Positions 9,016 through 16,921 of a DNA stretch of 64,000 bases are shown here, in pieces; the first letter of the stretch is position 1, and every line of letters begins with the position of its first letter. The translations under genes and the position numbers were made by a program. The notes below the pieces were generated by a model. It ran no database searches, was not told where the DNA came from, and saw nothing but the letters and a program-made list of their open reading frames with translations. The stretch comes from Flavobacterium sp. ACN2 (GTDB lineage Bacteria; Bacteroidota; Bacteroidia; Flavobacteriales; Flavobacteriaceae). The stretch spans positions 186,001 to 250,000 of the forward strand of contig NZ_MRCM01000005.1 of assembly GCF_002303885.1 (NCBI RefSeq). The letters are read 5' to 3'.

Positions 9016-9029
9016 TCGCCGTAATGCCT

Positions 9030-9037
9030 TATTTTTG
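9030..9037 (+). promoter_or_regulatory. -7 element of the HxlR-gene promoter
   Basis: Plus-strand TATTTTTG fits TAnnTTTG and lies just upstream of the palindromic operators, so transcription of the regulator gene would run directly into them. No clear -33 TTG is present. Confidence 0.5.
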
Positions 9038-9040
9038 TTA

Positions 9041-9067
9041 TGGGTTAACCCAAGGTAACCGGTTACC
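9041..9067. promoter_or_regulatory. Tandem palindromic operators, probably for the HxlR regulator
   Basis: Two perfect palindromes stand side by side: TGGGTTAACCCA (9041-9052) and GGTAACCGGTTACC (9054-9067). Both are built of GGTTA/TAACC half-sites. They sit between divergent genes, 15 bp before the regulator's start and downstream of its -7 element. HxlR proteins bind as dimers to such dyads, so repression of the regulator, and perhaps of the oxidoreductase/cupin operon, is the simplest reading. Confidence 0.7.
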
Positions 9068-9081
9068 AAAGAGAAACTAGT

Positions 9082-9459
9082 ATGGCAAAAATTAACGATA
9101 ACGGAGTACTTCGCGAGGCCAATTGTTCTGAAGAACTGATGGCAATGCGTGACAGTCTTGATGTTTTGGGCGGTAAATGGAAATTGATGATTCTAAGGTT
9201 TTTAACCAATAGAACGCATCAGGTGATTCATTTTAAAAAAATGCAGCGTGAAATTGATGGTATTTCGGCTAAAATGCTCAGCAAAGAACTCAAAGAATTG
9301 GAAACTAATTTACTTATTACCAGAGCCGAACAAAATACCAAACCCGCAACTGTCGTTTATGCCATTAGCGAATATGGAAAATCGGTGCTTCCCGTGACCG
9401 AAACTTTAGTCAATTGGGGATTGGCGCATCGAGAAAAAATTATCGAATCGCTTAAATAA
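9082..9459 (+). CDS. HxlR-family winged-helix regulator
   Basis: A 125-residue DNA-binding protein. The signature LDVLGGKWKLMILRFL near residues 29-44, the FKKMQREIDGISAKMLSKELKELE recognition region and the C-terminal LVNWGLAHREKI segment are typical of HxlR/YodB/HypR proteins. A single cysteine at position 15 (NCSEELMAMRDSLDVLGG) corresponds to the conserved N-terminal cysteine that, in several characterised members, senses quinones, aldehydes or disulfide stress. It is divergent from a quinone-oxidoreductase-like gene and has two palindromes directly upstream, so it is likely both autoregulator and pathway regulator. The inducer is not known. Confidence 0.92.
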   Translation: MAKINDNGVLREANCSEELMAMRDSLDVLGGKWKLMILRFLTNRTHQVIHFKKMQREIDGISAKMLSKELKELETNLLITRAEQNTKPATVVYAISEYGKSVLPVTETLVNWGLAHREKIIESLK

Positions 9460-9464
9460 ATAAA

Positions 9465-9606
9465 TTTTAAACACATAGAAACATAGTTTTTCTTTATCTA
9501 CAGAGGCGTTTCACTTGTTATAAAAAACATAGCTATGTGTTAGAAACTATTTTCTTTCCAAATCCTTATTCAATGTAAAAAAATCTATGTTTCTATGTGT
9601 TTAAAA
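9465..9606. repeat. 142-bp palindromic element with 22-bp perfect inverted ends (copy 1)
   Basis: The ends 9465-9486 (TTTTAAACACATAGAAACAT and two more bases) and 9585-9606 are exact reverse complements over 22 bp. Inside are a GGCGTTTCA word 40 bp from the left end and a central palindrome ACATAGCTATGT (9527-9538). There is no coding frame. A related, longer copy lies at 40200-40368. It could be a non-autonomous mobile element or a transcribed hairpin. Confidence 0.75.
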
Positions 9607-9619
9607 ACTACCATTTAAA

Positions 9620-9650
9620 AACCTAACAGGTTTTGAAAACCTGTTAGGTT
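9620..9650. terminator. Near-perfect hairpin, AACCTAACAGG family (copy 1)
   Basis: AACCTAACAGGTTTT and its exact complement AAAACCTGTTAGGTT flank one central G. It stands between the convergent HxlR and aminotransferase genes, a suitable place for a bidirectional terminator. The same core is repeated at 28452-28478, and a variant occurs at 41367-41394. Confidence 0.65.
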
Positions 9651-9659
9651 GACTACTAA

Positions 9660-11132
9660 CTAATCTAACTTAAACCATTCGTTTACTTCTCTTGCGATGG
9701 TATCTTTAATTTCCGGATTTTCAAATTCATTTGAAACCGGATTATATTCATAATCTTTTTTCCATTTTTTATAATTCAGAGCTACTTTTTCAATTGCATC
9801 GCAGATATAAAAAAGCTCTTCATTGCTCATAATCGGATGCAGTGACAAACGCACCCAACCTGGTTTATTGGTTTGATTTCGCTGCAATAATTCATTGGTA
9901 ATTTCAGCCGATTTCTTTTCGTTGATATTAAACAGATAATGCGCATAAGTACTCGCACACGACCAGCCTCCGCGAACCTGAATTCCGAAACGGTCATTTA
10001 AAAGCCTTACGATCAAATTATAATGAATATCTTCAATAACAAAAGAAACACAGCCAATTCGTTCTGTAGTTAGATCTCCTAAAATCGATAAACCTTCTAT
10101 TTTTTGAAGTCTTGAAAAACAAAGATCAAGCAGTTCTTTTTCTCTTTCTTTGATTTTCTCCACGCCCATTTGCTCTTTTAATTCTAAAGCCAATGCTGTT
10201 CTAATAACTTGAAGAAATCCAGGCGTACCACCATCTTCTCTCACTTCTATTACATCGCTGTAACAATATTTTCCTAGCGGATTGGTCCATTTTACATTTC
10301 CTCCGCCCGGATTATCCGGAAAATCAGATTGGTATAATTTTTCATTGAAAACCAAAATACCACAAGTTCCAGGTCCTCCTAAAAATTTATGCGGAGAAAA
10401 GAAAATAGCGTCCAATTGTTCTTCTGGATCTTTTGGATGCATATCGATTTTGACATACGGCGCCGAAGCTGCAAAATCTACAAAACAAAGTCCGCCGTTT
10501 TGGTGCATGATTTTGGCTAATTCGTGATAAGGCGTAATAATTCCTGTAACGTTCGAACAAGCCGTAAACGAACCTATTTTTAAGCTTCTGTTTGCATATT
10601 TTTTAATCGTTTCAGCAAGAACATTTGGGTCGACTAAATTGTTCTCATCAGGCGGAAGAATAATTACCTCTGCATTGGTCTCATACCACGAAACCTGATT
10701 AGAATGATGTTCCATGTGCGTAATAAAAACCACAGGTCTGTCTTCTTCCGATTTTGTTCGAAGCGCCATAATACGCTGCAGTTTTGATAAAGCTGCCGTC
10801 ATACCGCTTCCAGTTGTTACCAAAACATCCGAATCATTGGCATTAACCAATTTTTTAATAATATCTCTCGCATGCTGATAAGTATAAGTAGACGTTTTTC
10901 CTGTCTGACTTGAAAGTGAATGCGTATTGGCAATCATTGGACCAATTTTATTGAGCATTATATCTTCGATCGGATGGTATAATCTTCCGCTGGCAACCCA
11001 GTCTGCGTAAACCAGATTTTGTTCTCCGTAAACCGATTCGAAAGTATGGTCAATTCCTACTGTATTTTCTCTAAACTTAGAAAAGTAACATTCAGGCTCT
11101 GTTGGTTTTGTTGTTGGCTCAATCGCATTCAT
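9660..11132 (-). CDS. Aminotransferase class V PLP enzyme, cysteine-desulfurase-like
   Basis: A 490-residue PLP enzyme. Recognisable parts are LVTTGSGMTAAL (cofactor-phosphate loop, about 104-115), THMEHHSNQVSWY (about 138-150), FVDFAASAPYVKID (Asp for the pyridine nitrogen, about 217-230) and FFSPHKFLGGPG with the Schiff-base lysine K249. Near the C-terminus VRGGWSCASTYAH places a cysteine where SufS/Csd enzymes hold their persulfide cysteine. The length exceeds that of usual desulfurases (about 400), with extra sequence at both ends. It lies 84 bp after a TlpA-like gene, and the pair follows a SAM-I riboswitch, which argues for a role in sulfur-compound use. The precise substrate is uncertain. 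Confidence 0.75.
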   Translation of the reverse strand: MNAIEPTTKPTEPECYFSKFRENTVGIDHTFESVYGEQNLVYADWVASGRLYHPIEDIMLNKIGPMIANTHSLSSQTGKTSTYTYQHARDIIKKLVNANDSDVLVTTGSGMTAALSKLQRIMALRTKSEEDRPVVFITHMEHHSNQVSWYETNAEVIILPPDENNLVDPNVLAETIKKYANRSLKIGSFTACSNVTGIITPYHELAKIMHQNGGLCFVDFAASAPYVKIDMHPKDPEEQLDAIFFSPHKFLGGPGTCGILVFNEKLYQSDFPDNPGGGNVKWTNPLGKYCYSDVIEVREDGGTPGFLQVIRTALALELKEQMGVEKIKEREKELLDLCFSRLQKIEGLSILGDLTTERIGCVSFVIEDIHYNLIVRLLNDRFGIQVRGGWSCASTYAHYLFNINEKKSAEITNELLQRNQTNKPGWVRLSLHPIMSNEELFYICDAIEKVALNYKKWKKDYEYNPVSNEFENPEIKDTIAREVNEWFKLD

Positions 11133-11175
11133 TTCCTTATCATTTTAAATTAACTAATATGTATTCCTTCTCAAT

Positions 11176-11206
11176 TTTTGTCATTTCGAGGAACGACAAG
11201 ATTGCG
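11176..11206. repeat. Short GTCATTTCGAGGAACGA-type intergenic repeat
   Basis: TTGTCATTTCGAGGAACGAC lies between the TlpA-like gene and the aminotransferase and can fold as TTGTC/GACAA. Words of this kind are widespread bacterial intergenic repeats as far as I recall; only one copy is seen in this window. Confidence 0.4.
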
Positions 11207-11216
11207 TATTTCTTTA

Positions 11217-12209
11217 TTAAATTTTATTTTCTAAAAGCGTTTTTAGTGTAGCTTGTAATTCTTCTCCATGCAGATTTTTAGCGACGATTATTCCTTTAGA
11301 ATCCACTAAATAATTTCCTGGAATAGCTCTTACACCGTATAATTTAGCAACAGCACTGTTCCAGAAAAGTAAATCTGAAACATGTGTCCAGGTTAAATTA
11401 TCATCTTGGATTCCTTTAATCCAGTTTTCTTTCTTTTTATCTAGAGAAATCCCTACAATGTTGAATCCTTTATCATGAAATTCTTTGTAAGCGGCTACAA
11501 TATTCGGATTCTCTCTTCGGCATGGCCCGCACCATGAAGCCCAAAAATCAACTAGAGTATAACCTCCCTTTAAATTGTCATAAAGTCGAACTGGCTTTCC
11601 GTCAGGATCATTGGCTGTAAAATCAGGGGCTTTTTTACCAACTGCTAATCCGTCTAAAACAATAGCCAGTTCTTTTAATTCTTTCACGTAAGTGGTATTT
11701 TGAAGACTTTTATCCAGCAAAGCAATATTTTGTGTAATCTGCTCCGGCGTTAATCTATAAGACCAGTTTCTGTACAATACATAAGCCGAAACAATAGATT
11801 TTAGATGTTCGGTTATGAATTTACTGATTTCTACATCTTTGCTCTTTTTATAGATTTCGAACAAATCTTGAGAAGCCGAACCTTCAACTACAGAAGCAGT
11901 ATAATATTTCTTCGGACTCAGTTTTACTGTAATCGGGTCTTTTTCAAGAAAAACATACAAAGGCGAACTTTCTGTATTGACACTTAATCCGTATAATTCT
12001 GGTGTTTTTACTTTTGTTTTAAAACTAAAATTTCCATCTTTTACTTTTACCGAATCAATTGTAGTAAACATTTTATTGTGAAACTTTTGCAGGTAAACAT
12101 ATTGTGCTACGGTATCGACAACAGTCCCTTTTAATTGTAAATTATTTTCCTGCGCTTGAGTTTGAAAAGCTCCAAAAAGCAAAGCAAAACCGAATAGTAT
12201 TTTTTTCAT
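11217..12209 (-). CDS. TlpA-family thiol-disulfide oxidoreductase with N-terminal DUF4369-like domain
   Basis: About 330 residues from the preferred start MKKILFGFALLFGAFQTQAQ, a clear signal peptide; a frame nine residues longer begins at 12236. The first 100 residues (LQLKGTVVDTVAQYVYLQKF) resemble DUF4369, a beta-rich domain common before thioredoxins in Bacteroidota. The C-terminal half is an AhpC/TSA-Redoxin thioredoxin fold with VGKKAPDFTANDPDGKPV and the active site FWASWCGPC (Cys 227 and Cys 230). It should act in the periplasm as a reductant or disulfide enzyme. It is the first gene after the SAM-I riboswitch and precedes the class-V aminotransferase by 84 bp. A link to methionine or cysteine metabolism is inferred from the riboswitch only. 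Confidence 0.88.
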   Translation of the reverse strand: MKKILFGFALLFGAFQTQAQENNLQLKGTVVDTVAQYVYLQKFHNKMFTTIDSVKVKDGNFSFKTKVKTPELYGLSVNTESSPLYVFLEKDPITVKLSPKKYYTASVVEGSASQDLFEIYKKSKDVEISKFITEHLKSIVSAYVLYRNWSYRLTPEQITQNIALLDKSLQNTTYVKELKELAIVLDGLAVGKKAPDFTANDPDGKPVRLYDNLKGGYTLVDFWASWCGPCRRENPNIVAAYKEFHDKGFNIVGISLDKKKENWIKGIQDDNLTWTHVSDLLFWNSAVAKLYGVRAIPGNYLVDSKGIIVAKNLHGEELQATLKTLLENKI

Positions 12210-12448
12210 TTTATTTTTAGTTTTAAGATTAGACAAAAGAATTTTAGGCCAATGAAAAAGTCATTAGCGATATTGTTGTTTATAAAAGAAATTGGAGAGA
12301 AACTAGTCTTTTAGCCTTCAGAAAAAAGCAAAACTGTTTTCTTCAAAAATGGAATTCAAGAGTTCATAACTGGTGTACAAAATGGATTCTGCTTTCATAA
12401 TAAAGATTTTAATTGGATGATCTTAAACAGATTTACGGAGAAATCTTT

Positions 12449-12545
12449 CTTATCTGCCCGCACACAGCGGAAGGATTTAGCACCTTATTCGGCAACAGGT
12501 TGCTAAGACTTCAATGGGCCTATTCCCTCAGTCTTTCTGGATAAG
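12449..12545 (-). promoter_or_regulatory. SAM-I (S-box) riboswitch
   Basis: Read on the minus strand the segment begins CTTATCCAGAAAGACTGAGG and continues GGAATAGGCCCATTGAAG, CTTAGCAACC, GGTGCTAAATCC, a CCGC/GCGG hairpin and closing GATAAG. These are the S-box landmarks in order: P1 (CTTATC with GATAAG), the GAGGGA internal loop, the GGCCC pseudoknot partner, GCAACC, and the GGTGCTAAATCC P3/P4 strand. Just downstream AGATTT and AAATCT (12446-12441 and 12434-12429) can form a small hairpin, but no T-run follows, so control by translation or by a distal structure is possible. The controlled gene would be the TlpA-like one, 240 nt downstream. Confidence 0.94.
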
Positions 12546-12571
12546 TATCATTATATAAATTTTCTGTGATA

Positions 12572-12603
12572 CAAATATATATTAATTCTACCGAATTAGT
12601 CAA
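12572..12603 (-). promoter_or_regulatory. Promoter of the riboswitch-controlled operon
   Basis: Minus-strand TTG (12603-12601), 21 bp, then TATATTTG (12579-12572): a full match to the Bacteroidota -33/-7 consensus. The expected start site, about 5-8 nt downstream, places the S-box at the very 5' end of the transcript. The rest of the 12604-12734 spacer is AT-rich without a further recognisable signal. Confidence 0.75.
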
Positions 12604-12734
12604 GTTTAAAATCATTTTTTTTATTTTTTTTTATTAAAATAACCTTTCAATACAATTCAAGATTTTAAAAATCAACATCTTAAAATAAAAAACACTTTTT
12701 AGCAAGCCCTTTTTTTATAAAAGAAAACATCGTT

Positions 12735-13190
12735 TTATTCTGCAAGAAAAACATGCAAATATTTATTCTTTTCAAGATTTGAAAAAGTTTCTTTTACTCC
12801 ATTTTCAAGGTTTGAAGTAATTAATCTCAAGACCTGTTTTAAGTCGTCAAAATTATTTGGTTTCACAAAATAGCAGAGCGCTCCAAGATTGGCAGCCGTA
12901 TCCATATCATTTATGTATGAAGAAGTAGAAATCATAATTACAGGAATATCTCTATATCGTTCTTCTGATTTTAATTGCTTCAGACATTCCCAGCCGTTCA
13001 TAACTGGCATATTTAAATCTAGAAAAACAATTTCTGGAATCTTCTCCTGATTTTTCAGCGTATTTAGCACACCGCTACCATTTTCTAAACAATGACAAAC
13101 AATACTTTCATCTATTTCTGCCAATGCTTCGCAAAACATTTCTGCATCATCCTGATCGTCATCTGCCAATAAAATCATCTTTTCTTGCAT
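12735..13190 (-). CDS. Single-domain response regulator
   Basis: A 151-residue stand-alone receiver domain. Acidic residues D10-D12 (LLADDDQDD), the phosphoacceptor D58 in FLDLNMPVMNGW, S88 in VIMISTSS and K110 in YFVKPNNF are all in place. No output domain follows; the C-terminal 25 residues (ETFSNLEKNKYLHVF) are a short tail. The gene starts 2 bp after the stop of the PAS-rich histidine kinase and must be translated from the same message, so that kinase is its likely partner. Such Rcp1-like receivers usually act through protein contacts or a phosphorelay. Confidence 0.92.
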   Translation of the reverse strand: MQEKMILLADDDQDDAEMFCEALAEIDESIVCHCLENGSGVLNTLKNQEKIPEIVFLDLNMPVMNGWECLKQLKSEERYRDIPVIMISTSSYINDMDTAANLGALCYFVKPNNFDDLKQVLRLITSNLENGVKETFSNLEKNKYLHVFLAE

Positions 13191-13192
13191 AC

Positions 13193-15865
13193 TTAAATGT
13201 CTTTTACTTTTTGCTCAAATGGCAATGTTATAATAAAAATGGCTCCTTTATTAGCAATTCCTGTGGCTGTAATACTTCCGCCGTGACGTTCGGCTATTTT
13301 TTTGCAAAGCGATAACCCTAACCCCGTTCCTTCATAACGATCCTTAGAATTTAAGCGTGTAAAGGTTTCAAAAATTCGTCCTGTTTGATCAAGATCAAAA
13401 CCAATTCCGTTATCTTCTACTGTAATTATCGCAATTCTGTTCCCTTCTTCAATTTGTTCTGTTGCTGTAATACTTATTTCTGGCGGAGTATCTTCTTTAG
13501 CAAATTTAATAGAATTATTAATAAGATTATAAAACAGCTGATACAACAATACTGAAGCACCTTCTATAATAGGAAGTTCTTCAAAATAAATGGTCCCATT
13601 TGTATTTTGAAGCGCAATTTCAAGATCTGTTTCTATATTTTTAATAACTTCATTTAAATCGACTATTGTCGTTTTTTGCGAATCGGCATTCATTTTCGAA
13701 TACGCTAATACACCATCAATCATATTAAACATTCGATCTGCCGCGACATGAATTCGTTCAATATATTTTGATGAAGATTCGTCAAACTGTCCTGCCATAT
13801 GATCTTCTAGACGGCTTAAAAAAGTTTTAATCTTTCGAACCGGTTCTTTTAAATCATGCGAAGCAACATGCGCAAACTGCTGTAAATCGTCGTTAGATCT
13901 TTGCAGTTCTTTAGTACGATCTTTTACCAAAATTTCAAGTTTTTCAGTAATCGATTTTTGTTCATGAATATCTGTACAGGTACCAAACCAATTGGTAATG
14001 ATGCCTTCTTTATCTCTAATAGGAAGCGCTTTACTTAAAAACCAGCGGTATTCTCCTGTATTGGCATTTTTTAAACGAAATTCCGTCTGATAAGGAACTC
14101 CGGCATGAACACTTTCGTACCACATTTTTGACACTAAATAAACATCATCTGCATGTAATTTTGAAATCCAGCTTGGATCTCCAAATTCATCTTCTATGTA
14201 ACCCGTATATTCGTACCAGCGGCTATTGTAATAATCAACAAAACCTTCTGAATTGGCTGTCCAAATAATTTGAGGAACCAAATCTGCAAGCTGTCTAAAT
14301 CGTTCCCCACTTTCTGCAATAACATTTTGAAGTTCTTTCTGCGAAGTAATATCACTCGATGCACCAAACCATTCAATAATTTTTTCTTGATCGTCTAATA
14401 TCGGTACTACTCTAGAGAAAACCCAGCTAACAGAATCGTCTTTATTTATAACCCTGTGCTCCATTTCAAAAATGGATTTTTCTACTATCGATTTAGAAAT
14501 AAGATGTACAGCCATCTGCAAATCGCTTGAATGAATAAATTTATCCAACCAATTGACACCACGTTCTCTTTGATTAGTCGAACTTCCATCTCCTTCTAAA
14601 TCTTGCATAATCATCCAATCGGCATCCATTCTATAAACCAAATCAGATGATGCGTTGATTAAAGCTCGAAAACGGCTTTCACTCTCCTCCATTTTTTGGC
14701 GTGCTACAACTTGTTGCGTAACCTCAACCGCCACTTGTATCATTCCTGTTATCTCTCCATCTTCAATTAATGGGCGATAAGCCAAATTATAATAATAGTT
14801 TTTTAATTCACCTGTACGATTGTGCGGTACCAAAACTTCACTTTGATCAAAGGGAATTCCTTCATTGTAAACCTTTAAAACTTGCTCCCACACATATTGT
14901 CCTTCGAGTTCTGGCAAAACATCAATCAGTCGCATGCCAATAATTTCTTCTCCTCGTCCAATCATTTGCAACATATGCTTATTGATCTGCTCAATAATAA
15001 GATCATCGCCTTTAAGCACTAAAGTCGGAGCGGGAGTTTGGTGAATCATTTTGCGAAAACGATTCTCACTTTGCTGTAATTTTTCTTCGGCTTGTTTACT
15101 TTCTGTAATATCTCGAGTTGTTCCAGCAACAAGCTCTACTTCACCATTTTCATTAAAAACGGGAACAAAAATATAATCGTAAATTCTTCTTCCCAATTCT
15201 GCGTGTGGAAAAGAAACTGTTCCTCGAACTGGTTTTTTCGTAGCTACTACAGTATCTATTTCTTGTTCATGCATTTCGGCATGCCAATCTTCATAACCAT
15301 TTTCAATTAATCCGCGTCCAATTGCGTCTTCTTCAGACTTGCCCCACATCGTCAATAAAGCTTTGTTTGCGTAAGTAAATTTATAATCGAGACTAAAGAC
15401 ATAAGCCAGATCAGGAGTTCCATTTAATATAGAATTGTATAGCCTTTTTTGTTTTTCTGCATCAAGCAATGCATTATGAAGAGCGGTTTCGGCATGTTTC
15501 TTTTCTGTGATATCTTCCATGGTCACCACCAAAACATCATCTTGTTTTACAGCAGTAAATCTGAAACATTGTTTATTGGTTTCCTCTCCACACCATTGCT
15601 CAAAATTGGCTGTAACTCCAGTTTCTGCAGTCTCAATAAACTGTTCTAAAATATTGGTTTTATTTATTTTAGAGAAAACTTTACTGAATGGTTTTTCTTT
15701 GTATTCTTTATCATCAATCCAGTTGATGATATAAGTATTAAACAATAATATTGAAAAATCTTCTATTTTGCCTTTATTATCGTACAAAGACTTTAAAACT
15801 GCTATTCCATTTGGCGCAGAATTAAAGACGGTTTGAAAAAGGTCTAAATTATTTATTAGCTCCAT
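13193..15865 (-). CDS. Multi-PAS sensor histidine kinase
   Basis: An 890-residue kinase without membrane helices, so probably cytosolic. About five PAS/PAC units follow one another (roughly 5-120, 140-255, 268-385, 395-507 and 522-637; note repeated GTTRDITESK, GASSDITSQK and GTCTDIHEQK PAC ends). Then come the dimerisation helix with H670 in VASHDLKEP, and an ATPase domain with YNLINNSIKFAKE (N box), VEDNGIGFDL (G1) and GTGLGLSLCKKIAERHGG (G2). The arrangement resembles phytochrome-like or light/redox-sensing bacteroidal kinases, but no GAF or chromophore domain is visible. The signal is unknown. The downstream receiver gene follows after 2 bp. Confidence 0.92.
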   Translation of the reverse strand: MELINNLDLFQTVFNSAPNGIAVLKSLYDNKGKIEDFSILLFNTYIINWIDDKEYKEKPFSKVFSKINKTNILEQFIETAETGVTANFEQWCGEETNKQCFRFTAVKQDDVLVVTMEDITEKKHAETALHNALLDAEKQKRLYNSILNGTPDLAYVFSLDYKFTYANKALLTMWGKSEEDAIGRGLIENGYEDWHAEMHEQEIDTVVATKKPVRGTVSFPHAELGRRIYDYIFVPVFNENGEVELVAGTTRDITESKQAEEKLQQSENRFRKMIHQTPAPTLVLKGDDLIIEQINKHMLQMIGRGEEIIGMRLIDVLPELEGQYVWEQVLKVYNEGIPFDQSEVLVPHNRTGELKNYYYNLAYRPLIEDGEITGMIQVAVEVTQQVVARQKMEESESRFRALINASSDLVYRMDADWMIMQDLEGDGSSTNQRERGVNWLDKFIHSSDLQMAVHLISKSIVEKSIFEMEHRVINKDDSVSWVFSRVVPILDDQEKIIEWFGASSDITSQKELQNVIAESGERFRQLADLVPQIIWTANSEGFVDYYNSRWYEYTGYIEDEFGDPSWISKLHADDVYLVSKMWYESVHAGVPYQTEFRLKNANTGEYRWFLSKALPIRDKEGIITNWFGTCTDIHEQKSITEKLEILVKDRTKELQRSNDDLQQFAHVASHDLKEPVRKIKTFLSRLEDHMAGQFDESSSKYIERIHVAADRMFNMIDGVLAYSKMNADSQKTTIVDLNEVIKNIETDLEIALQNTNGTIYFEELPIIEGASVLLYQLFYNLINNSIKFAKEDTPPEISITATEQIEEGNRIAIITVEDNGIGFDLDQTGRIFETFTRLNSKDRYEGTGLGLSLCKKIAERHGGSITATGIANKGAIFIITLPFEQKVKDI

Positions 15866-16003
15866 TATCGTACTAAATAAAGGTAATTTCTAAAGTTGTT
15901 TAATAAAAAAAAGGCATTGAAACGGTTAAACTGTTTCTCAAATATAGAGAAAAACGTTTTTATTTTTAACATTCGTTCAATTCTTTTATCTGATTCTAAA
16001 ATC

Positions 16004-16033
16004 AAAAAAGCTGAATCATTAAGATTCAGCTTT
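16004..16033 (-). terminator. Rho-independent terminator of the small lipoprotein gene
   Basis: AAAGCTGAATC (16007-16017) and GATTCAGCTTT (16023-16033) form an 11-bp stem with a 5-nt loop; on the minus strand it runs into six T residues. It stops transcription from the lipoprotein gene before the kinase operon, whose promoter must lie between 15866 and 16003 but is not obvious. Confidence 0.85.
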
Positions 16034-16055
16034 CTACTATTTTTTTGCCGAATAA

Positions 16056-16259
16056 TTATTTCGTAATTGTATCGGCTTTAACTGTTACAGTTGTATCCAT
16101 ATTAATCGTATCCACTTCTGGTCCAACGGTATCAATAGTGTTTTGAATAGAATCATTTTCGGATGAGTCTATTGTAGTGCTTTCGTTCTTTTTACAAGAA
16201 AATGCTAGTCCCGTAAGAAGAATTACGAAAGCAAGTTTCATTTTTATTTGCCTTTTCAT
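16056..16259 (-). CDS. Small lipoprotein of unknown function
   Basis: A 67-residue protein with a lipoprotein signal: MKLAFVILLTGLAFSC gives the lipobox L-A-F-S-C with the cysteine at residue 22, then KKNES. The mature part is only about 45 residues, rich in Thr, Asp and Ser (TTIDSSENDSIQNTID and DTINMDTTVTVKADTITK), likely unstructured and anchored in a membrane. Translation may start at M1 or at M7. A strong terminator follows and another hairpin precedes, so it is a single-gene unit. I do not recognise a family. Confidence 0.7.
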   Translation of the reverse strand: MKRQIKMKLAFVILLTGLAFSCKKNESTTIDSSENDSIQNTIDTVGPEVDTINMDTTVTVKADTITK

Positions 16260-16400
16260 AATCCTATATTTTTAAATAAATATTTCCTTCTTTAATACTG
16301 TAAAAATACTGAATTTCGCCCTTGCTCACCTTACATAATTTCAGTAACTTATTATATAACAAGTTTTTAATTTTATTATAATTGTGATAACTAACAATAA

Positions 16401-16425
16401 AAAGAGCGGAAAATTTCCGCTCTTT
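16401..16425 (-). terminator. Rho-independent terminator after the 86-residue gene
   Basis: AAAGAGCGGAAA (16401-16412) and TTTCCGCTCTTT (16414-16425) are perfect complements around one base, with a T-run following on the minus strand. It starts 11 bp after the gene's stop. Confidence 0.85.
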
Positions 16426-16435
16426 ATTTCTCTTT

Positions 16436-16696
16436 TTAGTCTGTTTTTGTTGCTTCATTTTCAGCAATATCTCTATTGAGAGTGTTTTTATGCCTAAGTT
16501 CTTCGTAATCGGCATCATCTCCCCAATCTCCCGTATTTTGCTGGTGCACAGGATCATCTGTTTCGTTTAGGTGTTCGTGCTTATTTTCATCATTCGGAAA
16601 ATACATCTGATATCCTAAAATAGGATCCCAATTGGTTTCTTGCGTACGATCAATTCCATCTTGGAATAAATCGTTTTTTTCATCTCGTGTATCCAT
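16436..16696 (-). CDS. Small acidic conserved-looking hypothetical protein
   Basis: An 86-residue, strongly hydrophilic and acidic protein (MDTRDEKNDLFQDGIDRTQE, then GDWGDDADYEELRHKN). There is no signal peptide, membrane helix or known motif; two aromatic stretches (NWDPILGYQMYFPNDENKHE and GDWGDD) suggest a conserved short fold or a disordered interaction peptide. A strong terminator sits directly behind it and the start is clear, which supports a real gene. A second frame that overlaps it (ending at 16264) lacks these supports. I do not know its function. Confidence 0.65.
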   Translation of the reverse strand: MDTRDEKNDLFQDGIDRTQETNWDPILGYQMYFPNDENKHEHLNETDDPVHQQNTGDWGDDADYEELRHKNTLNRDIAENEATKTD

Positions 16697-16921
16697 TTCT
16701 AATTCTTTTTATACCATCAAAAACTGAAAGTATGATTATTACTTTGTTTTCATAGACTCGTAAAATTGAAAAAAATAGCTCGAAAATTTGTTACATGATT
16801 TTGTATAAAATTTATATGATTCTATTTCAAGGCTTTAATTATTTTTTCCCTCTTTGTTTTTTATCTTCAGCAGAATGTTCTAAGAATAATAATTACCTTT
16901 AAAATTCTATAAAATTGATCT

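Noticed and set aside
16264-16557. Minus-strand frame of 97 codons
   Set aside because: Overlaps the better supported 86-residue gene in another frame and runs through its terminator; low-complexity, lysine-rich product.
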